A stretch of 64,000 nt of DNA from Pseudomonadota bacterium (GTDB lineage: Bacteria; Pseudomonadota; Gammaproteobacteria; Acidiferrobacterales; UBA6901), in the NCBI GenBank assembly GCA_027364845.1, contig DAHXOO010000001.1, positions 30,251 to 94,250 on the forward strand, given 5' to 3'. Positions 37,201-46,430 of this stretch are shown here, piece after piece. The notes under the pieces are model-generated. The model had not been told where the DNA came from. It saw only the letters and a program-made list of their open reading frames with translations, and did not search any database. The first letter of the stretch is position 1, and each line of letters opens with the position of its first letter. A program made the translations under genes and the position numbers.

Positions 37201-38703
37201 CTAGCTGCGGCGCAGGCGAGGCACAGCCAGCAAGCCGATGACCACCACTGTCAGCAACCACACGATAATGCGGTTGCCGTAATTCACATACGGAGTTGCC
37301 CCTTTCAATGGCGTCACGGTACCCGTAAGAACCCAGGGACGGAATTGCGGCGCGCGCGCAACGACATTCCCGTGACTGTCGATGATGGCTGTAACACCAG
37401 TGTTGGTCGCAAGCATCATCTCGCGGCCGGCCTCCAGCGCGCGCATGCGTGCCATTTCCATCTGCTGGTACGAGGCCAGCGAATGACCGTACCAGGCATC
37501 CTCAGTGACATTCGCCAACAGAGTCGCTTGCGGGAGCGCACGCATCACCTCGGGGCCGAAGACATCCTCGTAGCAGATCGACATACCGACCGACTGGCCA
37601 TCGATCCGCAGCGGCGGCTGCCGCGCCGGGCCGGGGCTTAGATCCGACATCGGTATCCGGAGGTCATCAAGCAGCCACTGCAGCTGCGCGGCCAGCGGCA
37701 GATACTCTCCGAATGGCACCAGGTGGTGTTTGCGGTAAACGCCAGAGTCCCGGCCGATACCGATTACGCTGTTGTAGTAGCGTACGACACCGCCCACGCG
37801 CCTGCGCTCCAAGATACCCAGCAGGATCTCCATGTGGTGCGCCTCAGCCGTCTGCTTCAGCCGCGCAAGAAAACTGTGCTCTACCTCATCGCGAAAGAAC
37901 GGCACTGCCGCCTCCGGCCAAACCGCAAGATCGATCCGGTGCTGTGCGAAAGTCAATGCCATGTAGCGTTGCAGGATGGGTTGCCGATAGGCCGGCATCC
38001 ATTTCTGTGCCAGCGGCACATCGCCCTGCACTAGCGCGACGCGTAGCGGCGCACCCGCCGGCTGTACCCAGTCGACGCGCCCAGCCATCCACGCGACAAA
38101 CCACAATGCGATCAGCGTACCCACATAGCGCCATACAACAGCCCGGTGGCGCCAGGCCTGCGCCACCAGCCCGGCGCTGACGGCCGCCGCCAGACTTACT
38201 CCGTATATTCCGAACCAGGGTGCCACACCCGCCAGCGGACCGTTGACTTGACTGTACCCGATGGCGAGCCATGGAAATCCCGTAAGAAACCACCCACGCA
38301 CCCACTCACCTAGTGTCCAGAGGGCTGATATCCCTAATATCTGCGTCCATGGCCCGGCGACACGGAACAGACGCGCCTGCAGCCAGCCAACCAGTGCCGA
38401 ATAGCAGGCGAGAAAGGCAAAAAACAGGGCCAGCGCCAGAATCGCGAGCGCGCCCGACATCTGCCCGTAAGTGTGCAGTGCGACATACAACCAGGATACG
38501 CCGATACCGAACTGCCCGAGACCAAAAAGGAAGCCGCGCCATGCAGCGCGCGCAGGCGCAACATCCCGCCACAGGACAAACAGCAGCGCAAGAGAGAGGA
38601 TGGCGAGCGGGTAAAACGATACCGGCGAGAACGCCAGCGGCAGCATACCGCCAGCAACAAGTGCTAAAACATCGAGGCATGCGGGCGTGACCCTCAGCGG
38701 CAT
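37201..38703 (-). CDS. lnt: Apolipoprotein N-acyltransferase
   Basis: Adds the third acyl chain to lipoproteins in the inner membrane. The 500-residue protein has about seven N-terminal membrane helices with LGEWVRGWFLTGFPWLAIGY, and a nitrilase-like periplasmic domain carrying the Glu-Lys-Cys triad: AVWPEAAVPFF, YRKHHLVPFGEYLPL and MSICYEDVFG. A final helix precedes the C-terminus. It follows corC in the conserved miaB-phoH-ybeY-corC-lnt order. The start at 38703 gives the normal length. Confidence 0.96.
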   Translation of the reverse strand: MPLRVTPACLDVLALVAGGMLPLAFSPVSFYPLAILSLALLFVLWRDVAPARAAWRGFLFGLGQFGIGVSWLYVALHTYGQMSGALAILALALFFAFLACYSALVGWLQARLFRVAGPWTQILGISALWTLGEWVRGWFLTGFPWLAIGYSQVNGPLAGVAPWFGIYGVSLAAAVSAGLVAQAWRHRAVVWRYVGTLIALWFVAWMAGRVDWVQPAGAPLRVALVQGDVPLAQKWMPAYRQPILQRYMALTFAQHRIDLAVWPEAAVPFFRDEVEHSFLARLKQTAEAHHMEILLGILERRRVGGVVRYYNSVIGIGRDSGVYRKHHLVPFGEYLPLAAQLQWLLDDLRIPMSDLSPGPARQPPLRIDGQSVGMSICYEDVFGPEVMRALPQATLLANVTEDAWYGHSLASYQQMEMARMRALEAGREMMLATNTGVTAIIDSHGNVVARAPQFRPWVLTGTVTPLKGATPYVNYGNRIIVWLLTVVVIGLLAVPRLRRS

Positions 38704-38730
38704 CGGCGGATCTGGCCCGGGCTGCAGGCC

Positions 38731-39618
38731 CTAGGGCCTGGAAACATCCGCGCTCTGCCGCGCGCCGACGCGGGTCACCTTCAGAAGATGCACCTGGCGG
38801 CTGTCCGCGCGCAGCACCTCGAAACGCAGACCGCCGATATCGATCCTCTCCCCGCGCCGGGGCAAGTGCCCGAACGTCGTGACCACGAGGCCACCGACGG
38901 TATCGACCTCGTCATCTGCGAAGCTGGTACCCAGGCGGGAATTGACCTCTTTCAGCGTGGTAAGGGCCTTCACGACGAACCCGCCCGTGCCTCGCTCGAC
39001 GATCATGACGTCATCAGCGTCGATATCGTATTCATCCTTGATCTCCCCGACGATCTGTTCGAGTACGTCCTCGATCGTTACCAGACCAGAGACACCGCCG
39101 TATTCATCCACTACGATGGCCATGTGGTTGCGGTTCGCGCGGAAGTCGCGCAGCAGCACGTTCAGCCGTTTGCTCTCCGGAACGAACACCGCTGGACGCA
39201 GGTAGTCGTTCAGGCTGAAGCTGGATTTCCTGAGCTTGCCGCCATAAAAATAGCGCAGCAGGTCCTTCGCCAGCAGTACCCCGACGATCTTGTCCTTGTC
39301 GCCATCGATCATTGGAAAACGCGAATGGCCGGTCTCAATCACCCGCGGCAGATATTCCTCCGGTGCGGCATTCTTGTCGACCACATACATTTGCGCGCGC
39401 GGCACCATAATATCGCGCACCTGCATCTCCGAGACCTGCAGCACGCCTTCGATCATATCAAGCGCGTCCCGGTCTATGAGGTCGCGGCCCTGCGCCTCGC
39501 GCAGCACCTCGACTAGCTGCTGGCGCGTGCCGGGCTCGCGCAGCAACGCCATGCCCAGGCGGTCGAGAAACGAGCGCGCCTGACCTTCACCGCCCTGATC
39601 ACCGTTGCTCTGACTCAT
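38731..39618 (-). CDS. corC: CorC/YbeX CBS-domain protein
   Basis: CorC (YbeX) is linked to magnesium/cobalt efflux and ribosome metabolism. The 295-residue protein has a short N-terminal helix region, paired CBS domains (about 65-190; VRDIMVPRAQMYVVDKN, MAIVVDEYGGVSGLVTIEDV) and the C-terminal CorC/HlyC domain (about 205-285). No DUF21 membrane domain, as expected for the soluble form. It lies 27 bases before lnt and 18 after ybeY. Confidence 0.93.
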   Translation of the reverse strand: MSQSNGDQGGEGQARSFLDRLGMALLREPGTRQQLVEVLREAQGRDLIDRDALDMIEGVLQVSEMQVRDIMVPRAQMYVVDKNAAPEEYLPRVIETGHSRFPMIDGDKDKIVGVLLAKDLLRYFYGGKLRKSSFSLNDYLRPAVFVPESKRLNVLLRDFRANRNHMAIVVDEYGGVSGLVTIEDVLEQIVGEIKDEYDIDADDVMIVERGTGGFVVKALTTLKEVNSRLGTSFADDEVDTVGGLVVTTFGHLPRRGERIDIGGLRFEVLRADSRQVHLLKVTRVGARQSADVSRP

Positions 39619-39636
39619 CGTGCGACCGCGCGAAAT

Positions 39637-40095
39637 TCAGGCATACGGGTCCGCAAAACCCAGCCGCCTGATAATCCGGGATTCCATCTGCTCCATAATC
39701 TTCGCATCACGTTCGTGCATATGGTCATAACCTCGCAGATGCATTATACCGTGAACCACCATGTGCGCCCAATGCGCTGTCACATCCCCACCGCGTGAGC
39801 GCGCTTCGCGCGCCACCACTGGCGCGCAGATCACTATGTCGCCGAGCAGGCCTGTCTCGGTCTGCACGCCTCCCGGTTCCGTATAGGAAAACGACAGCAC
39901 GTTGGTTGGCCCGGCCTTGTGCCGGTAGCGGTGGTTCAGGTCGGCGCTCTCTTCCTCATCCACGATGCGCACAACGATTTCCAGGCCATCGGCCGCGCTA
40001 TCTTCCATTGCCGCACGCACCCATTTCACGATGGCGGCTTTCTCGGGAACCCCCGCTCCAGAAAATTGGTACTGGATATCCACGCGCAACTTCAC
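39637..40095 (-). CDS. ybeY: Endoribonuclease YbeY
   Basis: Metal-dependent RNase for 16S rRNA 3' processing and ribosome quality control. The 152-residue protein has the zinc motif HGIMHLRGYDH, the conserved NVLSFSY and LLGDIVICAPVV. All three metal-binding histidines are present. It is preceded 12 bases upstream by phoH (ybeZ), its usual partner. Confidence 0.96.
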   Translation of the reverse strand: MKLRVDIQYQFSGAGVPEKAAIVKWVRAAMEDSAADGLEIVVRIVDEEESADLNHRYRHKAGPTNVLSFSYTEPGGVQTETGLLGDIVICAPVVAREARSRGGDVTAHWAHMVVHGIMHLRGYDHMHERDAKIMEQMESRIIRRLGFADPYA

Positions 40096-40107
40096 AGGGC
40101 CAACTGC

Positions 40108-41073
40108 TCAACGCTCGCCGTCGCGTTGAGCTTCATACGCCTCGACGATTCTCTGCACCAGCGGGTTGCGGACGACGTCCTGAGGCGTGAAATGCATAAA
40201 GCTGATCCCATCTATTCCACTCAGGATTTCCATGGCCTCACGCAGACCCGATTTCTGGGCGCGCGGAAGATCGACTTGCGTAATATCGCCCGTGATCACG
40301 GCCTTTGCGTCAAATCCGATGCGGGTGAGAAACATCTTCATCTGTTCGGTCGTCGTGTTCTGGGCCTCATCCAAAATGATGAACGACTCGTTCAGCGTGC
40401 GTCCGCGCATGTAGGCAAGCGGCGCGAGCTCGATTACATTCTTTTCGAGCAACCGCGATACACGCTCGAAGCCGAGCATTTCGTAAAGCGCATCGTAGAG
40501 CGGGCGCAGGTAGGGATCGACTTTCTGTTCCAGGTCTCCGGGGAGGAATCCGAGCCGCTCGCCCGCTTCGACCGCCGGGCGCACTAGAATGATCCGGCCC
40601 ACCTCGTCACGTTCCAGCGCGTCAACTGCACACGCGACAGCAAGGAAGGTTTTTCCAGTACCCGCGGGGCCAATACCGAAATTGATGTCGTGCGCGACAA
40701 TGTTCCGTATGTATTCACGCTGGTGCGCAGTGCGCGCCCGGATAACACACTTCGGCGTCCGCAGGATGGTTTCGTCGTCGTCCGCGACTGACGCTTTCGC
40801 CTCAATCTGCTGCAGCACCGAGCGCACTTCAGCCGGAGTCAGATGATTGTTCCTTGCGGTAGTTTCATAGAGTTCCTTGAGCAGACGCTCGGCGTGGCGC
40901 GCAACGCCTGCGCTCCCGGTCACACGGAAGATATTGCCCCGGTTCGCTATCTCGACCCCGAGGTACCCCTCGATCTGACGGATGTGCTCGTCAAAGGGGC
41001 CACAGAGATTCGCCAGCCGTCCATTGTCAGCCGGCACCAGACTGAACTCGATGTGTTTCTGTTTTCCGGTCAA
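40108..41073 (-). CDS. ybeZ: PhoH-family ATPase YbeZ
   Basis: Cytoplasmic ATPase that works with YbeY in RNA metabolism. The 321-residue protein has an N-terminal KH-like/region of about 110 residues and the PhoH core: Walker A GPAGTGKTFLAVACAVDALE, VRPAVEAGERLGFLPGD, Walker B FIILDEAQNTT and ITGDITQVDLP. The first codon at 41073 is TTG; no better start lies nearby. It lies 31 bases after miaB, in conserved order. Confidence 0.94.
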   Translation of the reverse strand: MTGKQKHIEFSLVPADNGRLANLCGPFDEHIRQIEGYLGVEIANRGNIFRVTGSAGVARHAERLLKELYETTARNNHLTPAEVRSVLQQIEAKASVADDDETILRTPKCVIRARTAHQREYIRNIVAHDINFGIGPAGTGKTFLAVACAVDALERDEVGRIILVRPAVEAGERLGFLPGDLEQKVDPYLRPLYDALYEMLGFERVSRLLEKNVIELAPLAYMRGRTLNESFIILDEAQNTTTEQMKMFLTRIGFDAKAVITGDITQVDLPRAQKSGLREAMEILSGIDGISFMHFTPQDVVRNPLVQRIVEAYEAQRDGER

Positions 41074-41104
41074 CTGCCGCAGTCCGCTGGTTGTCTGGGG
41101 TGAC

Positions 41105-42448
41105 TCAATCCGCCGCTGCGCTACCGGTGAGCCGACCGCGCAACGAAAAGTGAAGTGCCTCTGTGATCTCGACGTCCAGGAGGCACCCGATTAGGTCCGT
41201 GTCGGTGCTCCCAAAGTTCACCATACGGTTGTTCTCGGTGCGGCCGCAAAGCTGCTTTGGGCTTCGGCGTGCGGGGCCTTCCACCAGGATACGCTGCACT
41301 GTCCCGACCATGCGACGACTGACTTGCGTGGCCATTTCTTCGTTGCGCCGCTGCAGTATGCTTAGCCGCTGCTCCTTGACCAGCTGCGGGGTATCATCGA
41401 CAAGCTGCGCGGCAGGGGTGCCGGGACGGGGGCTGTATAGGAAACTGAATGACTGATCGAAACCGATTTCCTCCATCAGATCCATGGTAGCCTGGAAGTC
41501 GTCGTCAGTCTCGCCAGGGAAGCCGACGATGAAGTCACTCGTAATACTGATATCAGGACGCACGCATAACAGCCGCTGGATCTTCGACTTGTAATCATCG
41601 ACGGTATGACCACGCTTCATCAGCGCCAGAATGCGGTCGGATCCGCTTTGCACGGGCAGGTGCAGATGTCCAGCGAGCTGCGGGACTTCGCCATGGACCT
41701 CGATGAGCGCTTCGGAAAATTCGATCGGGTGGGAAGTGGTATAGCGTATGCGGTCAATGCCATCGACCGCGGCGACGTAGCGGATCAGGTCCGCCAGATC
41801 GATGACACCGCCATCGTGACGTGCCCCGCGATAGGCATTGACGTTCTGGCCGAGCAGGGTAACCTCTCGCACGCCCTGTCCGGCAAGTGCCGACACTTCG
41901 GCGATCACATCATCGAAGGGGCGGCTGAACTCCTCGCCACGCGTATAGGGCACGACACAGAAACTGCAGTACTTGCTGCAGCCTTCCATGACAGAGACAA
42001 ACGAACGAACGCCATCGGCGCGCGGTTCCGGAAGACGATCGAACTTTTCGATTTCGGGAAACGAAGTGTCCACTGTCGGCGCGTGGCCACGTAGCGCCGC
42101 ACCAATCATCTCGGGCAGACGATGCAGGGTCTGCGGCCCGAACACGACGTCCACCTGGGGTGCACGACGGCGCAAGGCCTCGCCTTCCTGACTCGCAACG
42201 CAGCCGCCCACTCCGATGATGATTCCGGGCCGCGACTGCTTCAACGCCTTCCAGAAGCCGAGTTGGGTAAAAACCTTCTCTTGGGCCTTCTCGCGGATCG
42301 AACAGGTATTGAGCAAAAGAACATCCGCCTCGGCAGGGTCAAACACAGGCTCCATGCCATGGGTCTCGCGTAGCAGGTCGACGATGCGCGCGGAGTCATA
42401 ATCATTCATTTGGCAACCAAATGTCTTTATATACAGCTTGCGAACCAT
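41105..42448 (-). CDS. miaB: tRNA-2-methylthio-N6-dimethylallyladenosine synthase
   Basis: Radical-SAM methylthiotransferase acting on A37 of tRNAs that read UNN codons. The 447-residue protein has the N-terminal UPF0004 domain with three cluster-binding cysteines ([23 protein letters not shown]), the radical-SAM motif CSKYCSFC and a C-terminal TRAM domain. It heads the miaB-ybeZ-ybeY-corC-lnt operon; its upstream region is the 604-base gap before fliK. Confidence 0.96.
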   Translation of the reverse strand: MVRKLYIKTFGCQMNDYDSARIVDLLRETHGMEPVFDPAEADVLLLNTCSIREKAQEKVFTQLGFWKALKQSRPGIIIGVGGCVASQEGEALRRRAPQVDVVFGPQTLHRLPEMIGAALRGHAPTVDTSFPEIEKFDRLPEPRADGVRSFVSVMEGCSKYCSFCVVPYTRGEEFSRPFDDVIAEVSALAGQGVREVTLLGQNVNAYRGARHDGGVIDLADLIRYVAAVDGIDRIRYTTSHPIEFSEALIEVHGEVPQLAGHLHLPVQSGSDRILALMKRGHTVDDYKSKIQRLLCVRPDISITSDFIVGFPGETDDDFQATMDLMEEIGFDQSFSFLYSPRPGTPAAQLVDDTPQLVKEQRLSILQRRNEEMATQVSRRMVGTVQRILVEGPARRSPKQLCGRTENNRMVNFGSTDTDLIGCLLDVEITEALHFSLRGRLTGSAAAD

Positions 42449-43052
42449 AGCATGCGCCAGAAATCCGGAATCCCGAGTTTAACGCAAACGGACTCCAGGC
42501 GACACGACAGGCGGCCCGAACTATGTTTTCGGCAATCCGGAATCCTCAATGGACCGGTCTCTGCCGGAAATTGGCGGATTGTTTCCGCGTCCTGAGACTG
42601 AAGAAATCTGCGCCTGATGCAATCGCAAGCGTGGCGGCGAAAGAAGAAACCCCGAAGCATCCGGTAAACTGGATGATCCCGGCGGCACATACGCCAAGCG
42701 GGTTTCAACAAATAATCGGCGCAGGCCGGAACGCGGCCAGGCTGCGGGGCACGGCGGTCCGAATACCTCTTTATACTGCCGTTGGCCGGTCATCAGGGCA
42801 AGCAGCTGCCCAAAGTGATAGAGGACCGAGCGATACCTCCGGGAAGACCGGCGCCGGCGGGTCCGATACGGGGCCCGATGAACAACGCCCCGCGTTGGCA
42901 TGCGATCTACAAATGTTACTCGGTTCAGCCGCGGTTTTCCGGTATCCGTGTTTACAAGTCGGGACGATAGGTCTAAACGTTAAGATATCGCACCATTTCT
43001 TGGTCCCGGTCGGCATCCAGACCTAGACCGCAGTCAAGCCGCTGTCACACCT
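42449..43052. other. Divergent intergenic region between miaB and the FliK-like gene
   Basis: It should hold the promoters of miaB (minus) and the FliK-like gene (plus), but I find no good sigma-54, sigma-28 or sigma-70 consensus. A 12-base direct repeat AATCCGGAATCC occurs at 42462-42473 and 42534-42545. Frames inside it, the longest 167 codons (42523-43026, plus), have no ribosome-binding site or family similarity. Confidence 0.5.
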
Positions 43053-44273
43053 ATGCAGATCTACGACAATCTGACCGTCCAGCCAATCGGCCCTTCCGGA
43101 CTGCTCGCGGCACAAACCAGCGCCTGGCAGGTGGGACAGCTCCTGGCTGCTACCGTGGTGGAAGCCCTGGGTGCGGGCCAGCTGTCGCTGCGCATCAACG
43201 GTCAATTGCTCACGGCGCAGACCCAGTTGGCGCTCAAGCCGGGCGCGACCCTCACGTTGCAGGTAATGAGCAGCGGAGAACAGCCCACACTCGCGGTCGT
43301 AGAGTCACCAGTCGAGCCAGACACCCAGCTTCAAGCATGGCGGGTCGCGCTCCCCCTCCAGGAGCCACTGCCACCATTGCTAAACACGGTCGTGGCGCTT
43401 GCCAGTGCGCCCGAGGGATCGCCGACCACACCGGGGCAAGCCATTGCCAGTATCGCCGGCCAGATTCTTGGCAGCCTGTCGGACATCCAGGCGGTCGTAC
43501 ATCCTTCCGGGCTCAAGGCCGCTATCGTCAACTCCGGACTGTTTCTGGAAACACGCCTGTCCGCCGCCGCGGACGAAGGCAGGGACGCAGCCGGGATTGC
43601 GGTGACCGACTTCAAGGCGGGTCTGCTGCGCCTGGCCAGCGCGTTGCGCGCAGCGGCCACAGCTCCCGCCCTGGTCGAGACCGACCCTGGCGGCGGCACC
43701 GTGCCGACGGGCCGCAGTGCTGCGGTTCCGGCCCAAAGCTCGACACCGGCCGCAGCTCTGACGCAGGGTTCCGCATCCGCATTACCCGGGCTGCAGCACC
43801 CGATCGATGCTTCTGCGCAGGCTCTGATCCGGCAGACTGGCGCCGCGCTGGCGCGCTTACAGTTGAATCAACTGTCTTCACTGCCGGCTGAACACGGTGG
43901 CACCTCGATATGGGCACTCGATCTGCCGGTTCATTGCCAAGATCATATCGACGTCTTGCGTCTCAGGGTCGAGGCCGATGAACGTCGCGGCGGCCCGGAA
44001 GGACCGCGTTCCTGGTCGGTGGTGCTTGACCTCGAGCCCAGCAATCTCGGCCCGGTGCATGCGCGCCTGACCCTAAATGGCGTCCAGGTCTCGACCACGG
44101 TCTGGGCTGAACGACCTGACACCGCCGCTCTGTTTGCGAACCATCTCGACGAGCTCCGTGTCAGCATGGCGCACGCCGGCCTGGCCGTGGCCACCATTGG
44201 CTGCTATTGCGGAAAAGCGCCGGCACCCGGGCACTCCCGGATGCCGGACAACTTGCTGGATACCCGGGCATGA
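43053..44273 (+). CDS. FliK-like flagellar hook-length control protein
   Basis: FliK proteins measure hook length and switch the export gate through FlhB. The 406-residue protein has an Ala/Pro/Ser-rich middle (about 210-250) and the FliK C-terminal domain (about 285-390): WSVVLDLEPSNLGPVHARLT and the helix DELRVSMAHAGLAVATIGCY. The N-terminal domain, about 130 residues rich in Leu, Gln and Val, is unlike E. coli FliK. It is followed by a FlhB-like stub with a four-base overlap, a pair also seen apart from the main fliK in pseudomonads. Whether this is the only FliK here cannot be told. Confidence 0.82.
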   Translation: MQIYDNLTVQPIGPSGLLAAQTSAWQVGQLLAATVVEALGAGQLSLRINGQLLTAQTQLALKPGATLTLQVMSSGEQPTLAVVESPVEPDTQLQAWRVALPLQEPLPPLLNTVVALASAPEGSPTTPGQAIASIAGQILGSLSDIQAVVHPSGLKAAIVNSGLFLETRLSAAADEGRDAAGIAVTDFKAGLLRLASALRAAATAPALVETDPGGGTVPTGRSAAVPAQSSTPAAALTQGSASALPGLQHPIDASAQALIRQTGAALARLQLNQLSSLPAEHGGTSIWALDLPVHCQDHIDVLRLRVEADERRGGPEGPRSWSVVLDLEPSNLGPVHARLTLNGVQVSTTVWAERPDTAALFANHLDELRVSMAHAGLAVATIGCYCGKAPAPGHSRMPDNLLDTRA

Positions 44274-44596
44274 ACGGCGACGGACGGCACCACGATGACG
44301 GCATGACACCGGGATCGCCCCCCTCCCGCACCCGCGCCGTGGCGCTGCACTACGACGGCAAGGGTGCACCGCGTGTTACCGCCAAAGGTGAAGGAGAAGT
44401 GGCACAACGGATACTGGCAATCGCACGTGAGCATGACATTCCTTTGCATGAAGATGCCGATCTTCTGCAGCTGCTGTCACGGATTGACCTCGGGGAGGAG
44501 ATTCCGGCCGGCCTGTATGTGGCGGTCGCGGAAGTCATTGCTTTCGCCTACCGGCTCAGCGGCAGGAGCGCCGGCATTCAGCCCGAAAAAAAGTGA
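44270..44596 (+). CDS. FlhB C-terminal-domain-like protein
   Basis: A 108-residue soluble protein that aligns with the part of FlhB after its NPTH cleavage site: AVALHYDGKGAPRVTAKGEGEVA, then EIPAGLYVAVAEVIAFAYRL, against ALRYDQTRMRAPRVVAKG and EIPAGLYLAVAKVLAYVYQL of the true FlhB at 59425-60549. It has no membrane helices and no NPTH, so it cannot self-cleave or anchor. The ATG overlaps the FliK-like stop (ATGA). The N-terminal 25 residues are polar. It may mimic the cleaved FlhB domain and bind FliK; this is inference. Confidence 0.85.
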   Translation: MNGDGRHHDDGMTPGSPPSRTRAVALHYDGKGAPRVTAKGEGEVAQRILAIAREHDIPLHEDADLLQLLSRIDLGEEIPAGLYVAVAEVIAFAYRLSGRSAGIQPEKK

Positions 44597-44650
44597 TGAA
44601 CCGGATTTTCCGCTGCACCGCAAAGCGCCGGACGCAGCGAGCGAAACCAC

Positions 44651-45565
44651 TCAGGGCGCCAGACAAACTCGGTCGCGGCCCGAGCGTTTGGCTTCGTACA
44701 GCGCCGCGTCGGCACGTTCGAACAAGTGTCGGTCATTTTCGTGCGCGCGCAGCGTCGCGACCCCGGCGCTTACAGTGAAATTGACGTCGCCGATTGACGT
44801 CTGGCAGGGCACCGCACGCACCGCAAGACAAATGCGCTCAGCCAGCAGGCGTGCGCCGTACTGGTCGGTACTGTTCATCAGAATGGAAAACTCTTCGCCG
44901 CCGAAGCGCGAAAGGATATCGCTTTTGCGCACACAGGCGATCAGGCGGTCGGTCAACGACTTGATCACCGTGTCGCCGGTCGCATGACCATGGCTGTCGT
45001 TGATGTCCTTGAAATGGTCGATGTCCAGCAGAACCAGCGACAGCGGAGCATTGTTGCGCCTGGCAAGTAGAATCTCACGGTATAGGGCCGAATCCATGGC
45101 CGAGCGGTTGTACAGGCCGGTGAGCGGATCCCTGAGCGCCGACTGCAGTGCGCGTTGATACATAAGCGCATTGCGCAGCGGAAAGGCAAGAGTCACCATC
45201 AGGTTTTCGAACAGCACCATCTCCTCGCGGATGAAAGGCGCAGCGCGCGTAAGAATGAGGTGGCCCAACGCTTCGTTCCCGAGCGCCAGCCGGTACGTGC
45301 ATGAATGCTGTTCGGGTTTTCCGGTTCCTATCTCCAAACCCTGGATGACGTTGCCATAGGTAAGACTGGCGTGCGGTATCACCGGTTGGATCGCGGCGGC
45401 GAAAATCCTGACCAGCTTTTCGACATCTAGCGTCGTCTGAAGCTGGGCCAGCAGATCGGCCGGACCACCTGCCTGGAAGCCATCGTCGACAGTTACTGAT
45501 ACTGCGGCCTTCGGCGCCACCGATTCGGGATCAACCACGACTTGCAGTTGTTCTTGTGTCACCAT
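44651..45565 (-). CDS. Diguanylate cyclase with GAF-like sensor
   Basis: Makes cyclic di-GMP from two GTP. The 304-residue protein has an N-terminal GAF-like region (about 35-140) without membrane helices and a C-terminal GGDEF domain with DPLTGLYNRSAMD, LLDIDHFKDINDSHGH and the active motif RFGGEEFSILM. The inhibitory I-site RxxD (RKSD) lies five residues before the motif, so product inhibition is likely. It is convergent with the FlhB-like stub and co-directional with the chemotaxis genes, suggesting control of motility; its signal is unknown. Confidence 0.92.
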   Translation of the reverse strand: MVTQEQLQVVVDPESVAPKAAVSVTVDDGFQAGGPADLLAQLQTTLDVEKLVRIFAAAIQPVIPHASLTYGNVIQGLEIGTGKPEQHSCTYRLALGNEALGHLILTRAAPFIREEMVLFENLMVTLAFPLRNALMYQRALQSALRDPLTGLYNRSAMDSALYREILLARRNNAPLSLVLLDIDHFKDINDSHGHATGDTVIKSLTDRLIACVRKSDILSRFGGEEFSILMNSTDQYGARLLAERICLAVRAVPCQTSIGDVNFTVSAGVATLRAHENDRHLFERADAALYEAKRSGRDRVCLAP

Positions 45566-45709
45566 TTTTTCTTATCCGTCCTGATCGGGTGTCCGGAATA
45601 CCGCTCCGTATCCTTCACCCGGGCCTGAACCCGGGACAGCGCTCGTTCTGCGGACCGCGACGGCCAGCACGGGCCGCAAACGGCCTGACGTTTGGCACGG
45701 GCCCTGTAT

Positions 45710-46192
45710 TCAACAGCTCGCCTCGTAGCCGGCAGTGCGAGCACGACGGGCAGGTCCAAGCTCGCTCGGTTTATCAGCAGCTTTCGCCTTGGGCACACCT
45801 GCCGTCGTAACAGCGCTGCCGTAAAGGCGCATCATCAGTTCAGCTTCGCCCCGCGCAAGCCCGCAGTTCACCATCAGTTCGTCGGTGTCTGCACCCTCGC
45901 GCACTAATTTTGCCGCAACCGCGTAGGAGTGGTCGTAGATTTCCCGACAACCCGACTGCTCGGAGGGCTCGGGAATACGTGCCAGTTCACCCTCCACCCG
46001 CCCCAGCCGCTCCGCCAACCCCGCGGCCTCGGCGCGGATCGCCAACAGATCCGCCTTCAGCGCCTGCATTGCATCCTGGTGCGCCTGCGTGTCACACCGT
46101 GCGCGCTGACCGGCAACCGCCAGCGCGAGCTGCAGGACCGCACCCACAACCAGGGCGGCAACACCTAGAATCATCATCGGTTCAATTGACAT
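45710..46192 (-). CDS. DUF2802 membrane-anchored protein
   Basis: 160 residues: an N-terminal membrane helix (about 4-28), a coiled-coil-like charged segment (40-75) and the conserved DUF2802 block YDHSYAVAAKLVREGADTDE followed by NCGLARGEAELMMRLYG. DUF2802 genes regularly follow cheW in polar-flagellate gammaproteobacteria; function is unknown. The ATG at 46192 overlaps the stop of the small gene upstream (TGATG), which fixes the start and shows coupling. Confidence 0.85.
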   Translation of the reverse strand: MSIEPMMILGVAALVVGAVLQLALAVAGQRARCDTQAHQDAMQALKADLLAIRAEAAGLAERLGRVEGELARIPEPSEQSGCREIYDHSYAVAAKLVREGADTDELMVNCGLARGEAELMMRLYGSAVTTAGVPKAKAADKPSELGPARRARTAGYEASC

Positions 46193-46377
46193 CAAAACTG
46201 TCTCTGGGTTGCGTACTCGTCGACGTGGTCGTGAGAAGACCCGTCTTCGTCGCCCGGCCTCCGCGCTGGCTTGTCCTGCGAGGGCTGGCGCGGCTGCCGG
46301 CGCCGCTGATCCTTAGGATCCAGGGGCCGCAACGGCCGGGCCGGCGATGGCGGTTGCACGTCACCAACATCCGGCAT
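46192..46377 (-). CDS. Small proline/arginine-rich protein between cheW and the DUF2802 gene
   Basis: A 61-residue frame from ATG 46377, with GGAGG five bases upstream, ending in a TGATG overlap with the DUF2802 gene. The product is disordered and basic in the middle (RPLRPLDPKDQRRRQPRQ) with an acidic, His-containing end EDGSSHDHVDEYA. No domain is recognised. The ribosome-binding site, the coupling and its place in the chemotaxis unit support a real gene; it may be an adaptor or tail peptide. Confidence 0.6.
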   Translation of the reverse strand: MPDVGDVQPPSPARPLRPLDPKDQRRRQPRQPSQDKPARRPGDEDGSSHDHVDEYATQRQF

Positions 46378-46430
46378 GACACCCTCCCGCGGTGCGCCCC
46401 GCAACCAGCCCCAGCGACACGGGCAGGATA

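Noticed and set aside
42523-43026. 167-codon plus-strand frame in the miaB-fliK gap
   Set aside because: No start signal and no recognisable domain; it ends just before the FliK-like start and looks like chance.
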